A stretch of DNA of 7,582 nt from NCBI GenBank assembly GCA_020723725.1, contig DYIG01000069.1, positions 1 through 7,582 of the forward strand, given 5' to 3'. The notes under the pieces were generated by a model. That model was not told the DNA's origin, did no database searches, and was given only the letters and a program-made list of their open reading frames with translations. Every line of letters starts with the position of its first letter. The stretch's first letter is position 1. A program made the translations under genes and the position numbers. Source of the stretch: Thermaerobacter marianensis (GTDB taxonomy: Bacteria > Bacillota > Sulfobacillia > DYIH01 > DYIG01). This document shows, in pieces, positions 5,064 through 7,582 of the stretch.

Positions 5064-6440
5064 ATGAAATCAAGAATGAGATGGTTTGGCCTTATAGGAG
5101 TGGCCTTGGTACTGGGAGTCCTGACCTGGGGGGGGTATCAAGGAAGGCTATCGGCAGGGTACCGTAACGCCCTCGAAGCCCAATATCAAAGGGATTTCTA
5201 CGACCTGATTAACAGGGTCGAGCAGGCGCAGGTGACTCTCGGTAAATCGGTTGTCTCCGGATCAGCTGCTCACAACGCCTCAAACCTGGCTGAAGTCTGG
5301 TTTCAAGCCAGCTCGGCTTCAGACACCGTGGCACACCTCCCGCTTAAGGGGGTAAACATGGCGGCCACCAGGAAGTTCCTCACCCAGGTGGGGGATTATG
5401 CTCGCACGCTCTCCCTCAAAACGGCTCGAGGGGATAATCTCTCCAAAAAAGAAACCCAGCAATTGAGTGAGTTTGAGGCTGAAATGGCGAAACTGGCCAG
5501 GGATCTCCACTCCCTGGAGAATCGCCTGGGCATAGGTGAATTCCGTTGGGCCAGCGTGATCGGCACCCCGGGCATGATTTCCAGCATCCGCACCCGTACG
5601 GTTCAAGAAGACGGGCCCGGGAACCTGAGGGTCTTCGGGGACATAAATCAGAGGTTGCAACAACTGCCCAACCTTATTTACGACGGACCGTTCTCGGACC
5701 ACATCGAGGAGATCAAGCCGCGGGGGCTTACCGGTTCGATGGTTAACCAGAACCAGGCGGCGGAGATCGCCCGCCGCTTTGTAAACACCCAGCAGGGCTT
5801 CGTTTACAGGGTTACGGAAAGCAGGAAACGCACTGCTGGACGCATCCCGGCCTACCCCTTTATCCTGGAATCACGCAACACCCCGGGCCGGATATTTATA
5901 AACGTATCCGAAAAGGGTGGCCACGTCATAATGATGGTCAACAGCCGACGCGTTACGTCCAGTTCAATTTCACCTGAGGCCGCCATGGATAGAGCGAGCA
6001 GATTCCTCCGCGAAAACAATTACAGTGACATGATCCCAACCTTTGCCGCGTCCTTAGACAACACCCGGGTCATAACTTTCGTAAAGCGGGAGGGTAACGT
6101 GGTTATTTACCCCGATCAGGTCAAGGTTAAGGTGGCCCTTGACAACGGGCAGATAACCGGGTTCGATGCCACGCAGTATCTGGTGGCGCATTACGACAGG
6201 GACATACCCTCACCCCAGCTATCACAACAAGAAGCCCGGGCCCGGCTGAGCCCAATGATTAAGGTTGAAAACTCCCGTCTCGCGCTCATTCCCATGGATG
6301 GCGGCAGAGAGGTCTTTGTCTACGAATTCAGGGGAACCTACAATGAGGACGTCTACTTTATTTATATCAATGCGAAAAACGGGCGCGAGGAGAACATCCT
6401 CAAGCTAATACAGACACCTAACGGTGAACTTACCATGTAG
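5064..6440 (+). CDS. ypeB: Germination protein YpeB (SleB partner)
   Basis: YpeB is the spore inner-membrane/cortex protein needed for SleB to accumulate and stay inactive until germination; each protein stabilises the other. It has 458 residues, close to the 450 of Bacillus subtilis YpeB. One N-terminal membrane helix (about 7-24, WFGLIGVALVLGVLTWGG) is followed by a helical N-terminal domain (about 30-170) rich in polar heptads. The C-terminal part holds three PepSY-like repeats, each opening with a helix: NQAAEIARRFV near 229, SPEAAMDRASRFL near 302 and SQQEARARLSP near 386. The terminal stretch GREVFVYEFRGTYNEDVYFI is typical of the family. ATG at 5064 follows TAGGAGG (5047-5053) by 10 bases; the sleB stop codon TAG forms the start of this ribosome binding site, so the two genes are tightly linked. 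A start at 4992 would overlap sleB and lacks support. No clear terminator follows. Confidence 0.96.
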   Translation: MKSRMRWFGLIGVALVLGVLTWGGYQGRLSAGYRNALEAQYQRDFYDLINRVEQAQVTLGKSVVSGSAAHNASNLAEVWFQASSASDTVAHLPLKGVNMAATRKFLTQVGDYARTLSLKTARGDNLSKKETQQLSEFEAEMAKLARDLHSLENRLGIGEFRWASVIGTPGMISSIRTRTVQEDGPGNLRVFGDINQRLQQLPNLIYDGPFSDHIEEIKPRGLTGSMVNQNQAAEIARRFVNTQQGFVYRVTESRKRTAGRIPAYPFILESRNTPGRIFINVSEKGGHVIMMVNSRRVTSSSISPEAAMDRASRFLRENNYSDMIPTFAASLDNTRVITFVKREGNVVIYPDQVKVKVALDNGQITGFDATQYLVAHYDRDIPSPQLSQQEARARLSPMIKVENSRLALIPMDGGREVFVYEFRGTYNEDVYFIYINAKNGREENILKLIQTPNGELTM

Positions 6441-6551
6441 GTATATAACCCCTATGAACCCCTTCTCGATATATTTAAGTAACCTGGAAGCCAAACACTA
6501 GCATCCATCCGGGTTAATTAGATAAAATAACTGTTGAAGGGGAGACAGATC

Positions 6552-7271
6552 ATGGGAGCAAAACGTTTGGCTATATCTGTCGAAACCCATCACCCTGGGT
6601 ACGTCGAGGCGCTGGAAGAACGGCACCTCCACTATAATGTTGTGAAGTCCAACAAACGGTGGGTCTTCTTGACCGAATACCTGCCGTCTCCAGTGGCGGA
6701 AGCCACAGCGCGGTTTCTTCAGAAGAACATCCTCCCGGAGATGTTCCTTGACCATTTGGACTCAGCATACGAGGACATCTCCCATGAGGATCGGCTTGAG
6801 ATCTTCCAGACAAACCTGGATTACCTTTTCGATATTACGTTTACAAAGGGGACACAGGCGCTAATCCAACCCAGCCTCGAAGAGGCCAGTGGGATCAGCA
6901 TCGAGGGGTGGCTACGGTTCAGGGGTAACCACCTCTTCCGCAACCTGGTATCACAGCTCGCCCAGGAAGGGCTCCGCAGCATGCGCCTCCAACGCGCCTA
7001 TTGTCAATTCAAGGATTTGAAAAAGGAATCATACGATCACCTGGTAATCGAGGGCGAGGGAGACTCCCTGGTTGTGAAGGACACCGCAGGAATCGAGCTC
7101 TTCCGTGAGTTCCTCGAGGGCTACCTTGACCCCAGGCTCAAAATCGGCCGGGAAGACCTGGCCTGCAGCCTCATCAAGGCTCTGTCGCCTTCCGTGGTCG
7201 AACTGGTCAACGTAACGCCTTCCTTTAAAAAACGTATCGAGGGAATTGCACAGGGAGACGAAGGGGTTTGA
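6552..7271 (+). CDS. Putative sporulation protein, YtxC-like family
   Basis: The protein has 239 residues with no signal peptide or membrane helix. I assign it tentatively to the YtxC family from two remembered family features: a central ISIEGWLRFRGNHL segment (about 113-126), matching the family's 'N-L-E-G-F-x-R-F-R-L' block, and a C-terminal IGREDLACSLIKALSPSVVELVNV segment (about 197-220), matching 'EDLLISxLIxIAPxxIxxH'. The strand pair DHLVIEGEGDSLVVKDTAGIELF between them also fits. The sequence is divergent and the length is a little below Bacillus subtilis YtxC (about 280). The molecular role of YtxC is unknown. ATG at 6552 is preceded by AAGGGGAG with 7 bases spacing; a TTG at 6534 would overlap that site. 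It lies 111 bases after ypeB on the same strand; a weak TAAAAT at 6523-6528 is the only -10-like sequence in the gap. It ends 10 bases from a convergent gene. Confidence 0.65.
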   Translation: MGAKRLAISVETHHPGYVEALEERHLHYNVVKSNKRWVFLTEYLPSPVAEATARFLQKNILPEMFLDHLDSAYEDISHEDRLEIFQTNLDYLFDITFTKGTQALIQPSLEEASGISIEGWLRFRGNHLFRNLVSQLAQEGLRSMRLQRAYCQFKDLKKESYDHLVIEGEGDSLVVKDTAGIELFREFLEGYLDPRLKIGREDLACSLIKALSPSVVELVNVTPSFKKRIEGIAQGDEGV

Positions 7272-7281
7272 AGTTTTCGAT

Positions 7282-7582
7282 TCACTGGTCACCCGTGTGT
7301 TCGGACGGGCGACCGAATAATGCGGCCGCTTCCTTGGCACAATGGCCTTCCAACCCCTCGGGAACGAAGATATAGAAGCGCCAGAGCGCTTCGTACTGCT
7401 CCTCCAACACGGTAAGCTCCAACGGCGGGGAATGGCCCGGGTCATTCAGGGGAACAACCTTGCCGGGCAAGCGGACACGAACACCGGCCTCTTTCATAAG
7501 CGACAGGCTTGGGCAATAAATCACCACATCCTCAAAACCAATCCCCAGGCGCTCGGCAATATACGCCTCTTTCTCCCGGCGT
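7282..7582 (-). CDS. Partial protein, C-terminal part; possibly an HD-superfamily phosphohydrolase
   Basis: An open frame runs from the right edge to TGA (7284-7282), giving about 99 codons with the true start outside the window. A GTG at 7527 lies inside the frame, but the reading frame continues upstream of it (RREKEAYIAERLGIGFEDV), so it is probably not the start. Visible features are a helix-like AYIAERLGIGFEDVVIYCPS, a central KEAGVRVRLPGKVVPLND, a YEALWRFYIFVPEG strand and an alanine-rich helix. The order 'ERLG...DVvIyxP...KEaxVxV...GxvvPL...LWRfYvFvP' recalls the C-terminal region of some HD-superfamily phosphohydrolases (COG1078-like). The HD motif itself would be outside the window, so this is a weak inference. 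It is convergent with the YtxC-like gene. Confidence 0.55.
   Translation of the reverse strand, partial: RREKEAYIAERLGIGFEDVVIYCPSLSLMKEAGVRVRLPGKVVPLNDPGHSPPLELTVLEEQYEALWRFYIFVPEGLEGHCAKEAAALFGRPSEHTGDQ
7287..7314. repeat. Inverted repeat at the convergent gene junction, possible weak terminator
   Basis: Arms of 10 bases (GGTCACCCGT at 7287-7296, ACGGGCGACC at 7305-7314) flank an 8-base loop. In plus-strand RNA there is one A-C mismatch; in minus-strand RNA that pair becomes a G-U wobble and the stem is fully paired. Neither side has a U-tract, so it is not a canonical intrinsic terminator. It lies inside the last codons of the minus-strand gene and just past the plus-strand stop. Confidence 0.35.

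Noticed and set aside
6441..6551. Terminator or strong promoter between ypeB and the YtxC-like gene
   Set aside because: Only a tiny TACC/GGTA inverted repeat at the ypeB end and an isolated TAAAAT without a matching -35 are present; neither supports a call.
7029..7445. 138-codon minus-strand open frame
   Set aside because: It is antisense to the YtxC-like gene over most of its length and out of frame with the better supported partial gene at the right edge.

Overview
The window looks like chromosomal DNA from an endospore-forming, anaerobic Bacillota, most like a Peptococcaceae/Desulfotomaculum/Heliobacterium-type clostridium. It pairs a spore germination pair (sleB-ypeB) and a YtxC-like sporulation gene with a split cytochrome b6-type quinol oxidase operon that includes a multiheme, membrane-anchored cytochrome c. 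Strong purine-rich ribosome binding sites and frequent GTG/TTG starts fit this group. The genus cannot be fixed from the sequence alone. No rRNA, tRNA, CRISPR array, insertion sequence or long repeat was seen, and no stretch over 300 bases lacks a gene.

Left half (1-3632, minus strand, read right to left): an apparent operon with its own sigma-A-like promoter (about 3632-3603). It encodes a cytochrome b6-like subunit, a subunit IV-like protein, a Rieske iron-sulfur protein, an overlooked 37-residue single-helix membrane protein (1366-1253), a diheme membrane-anchored cytochrome c, and a two-helix protein of unknown function that runs off the left edge. Together the recognised subunits form a menaquinol:cytochrome c oxidoreductase (Rieske/cytochrome b complex). 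It would oxidise quinol at a Qo site between cytochrome b and the Rieske protein, pass electrons to the c hemes outside the membrane and help build proton-motive force. The cytochrome b subunit has b6-type heme-histidine spacing but no cysteine at all, so it cannot carry the covalent heme ci of b6f and Bacillus-type complexes. Its partner has an altered Qo motif and extra transmembrane helices.

Middle (3663-4338): folE (GTP cyclohydrolase I, minus strand), translated from a TTG start with its own -35/-10 pair, divergent from sleB across a short intergenic region. No terminator is visible between folE and the cytochrome operon, so some read-through is possible.

Right half (4339-7271, plus strand): sleB (spore cortex-lytic enzyme) and ypeB (its partner and stabiliser), tightly linked, then a gene I assign tentatively to the YtxC sporulation family. 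A convergent partial gene, perhaps the C-terminus of an HD-superfamily phosphohydrolase, enters from the right edge. An inverted repeat sits at the convergence point.

The most interesting item is the small membrane protein gene inside the cytochrome operon, together with the unusual cytochrome b subunits around it.
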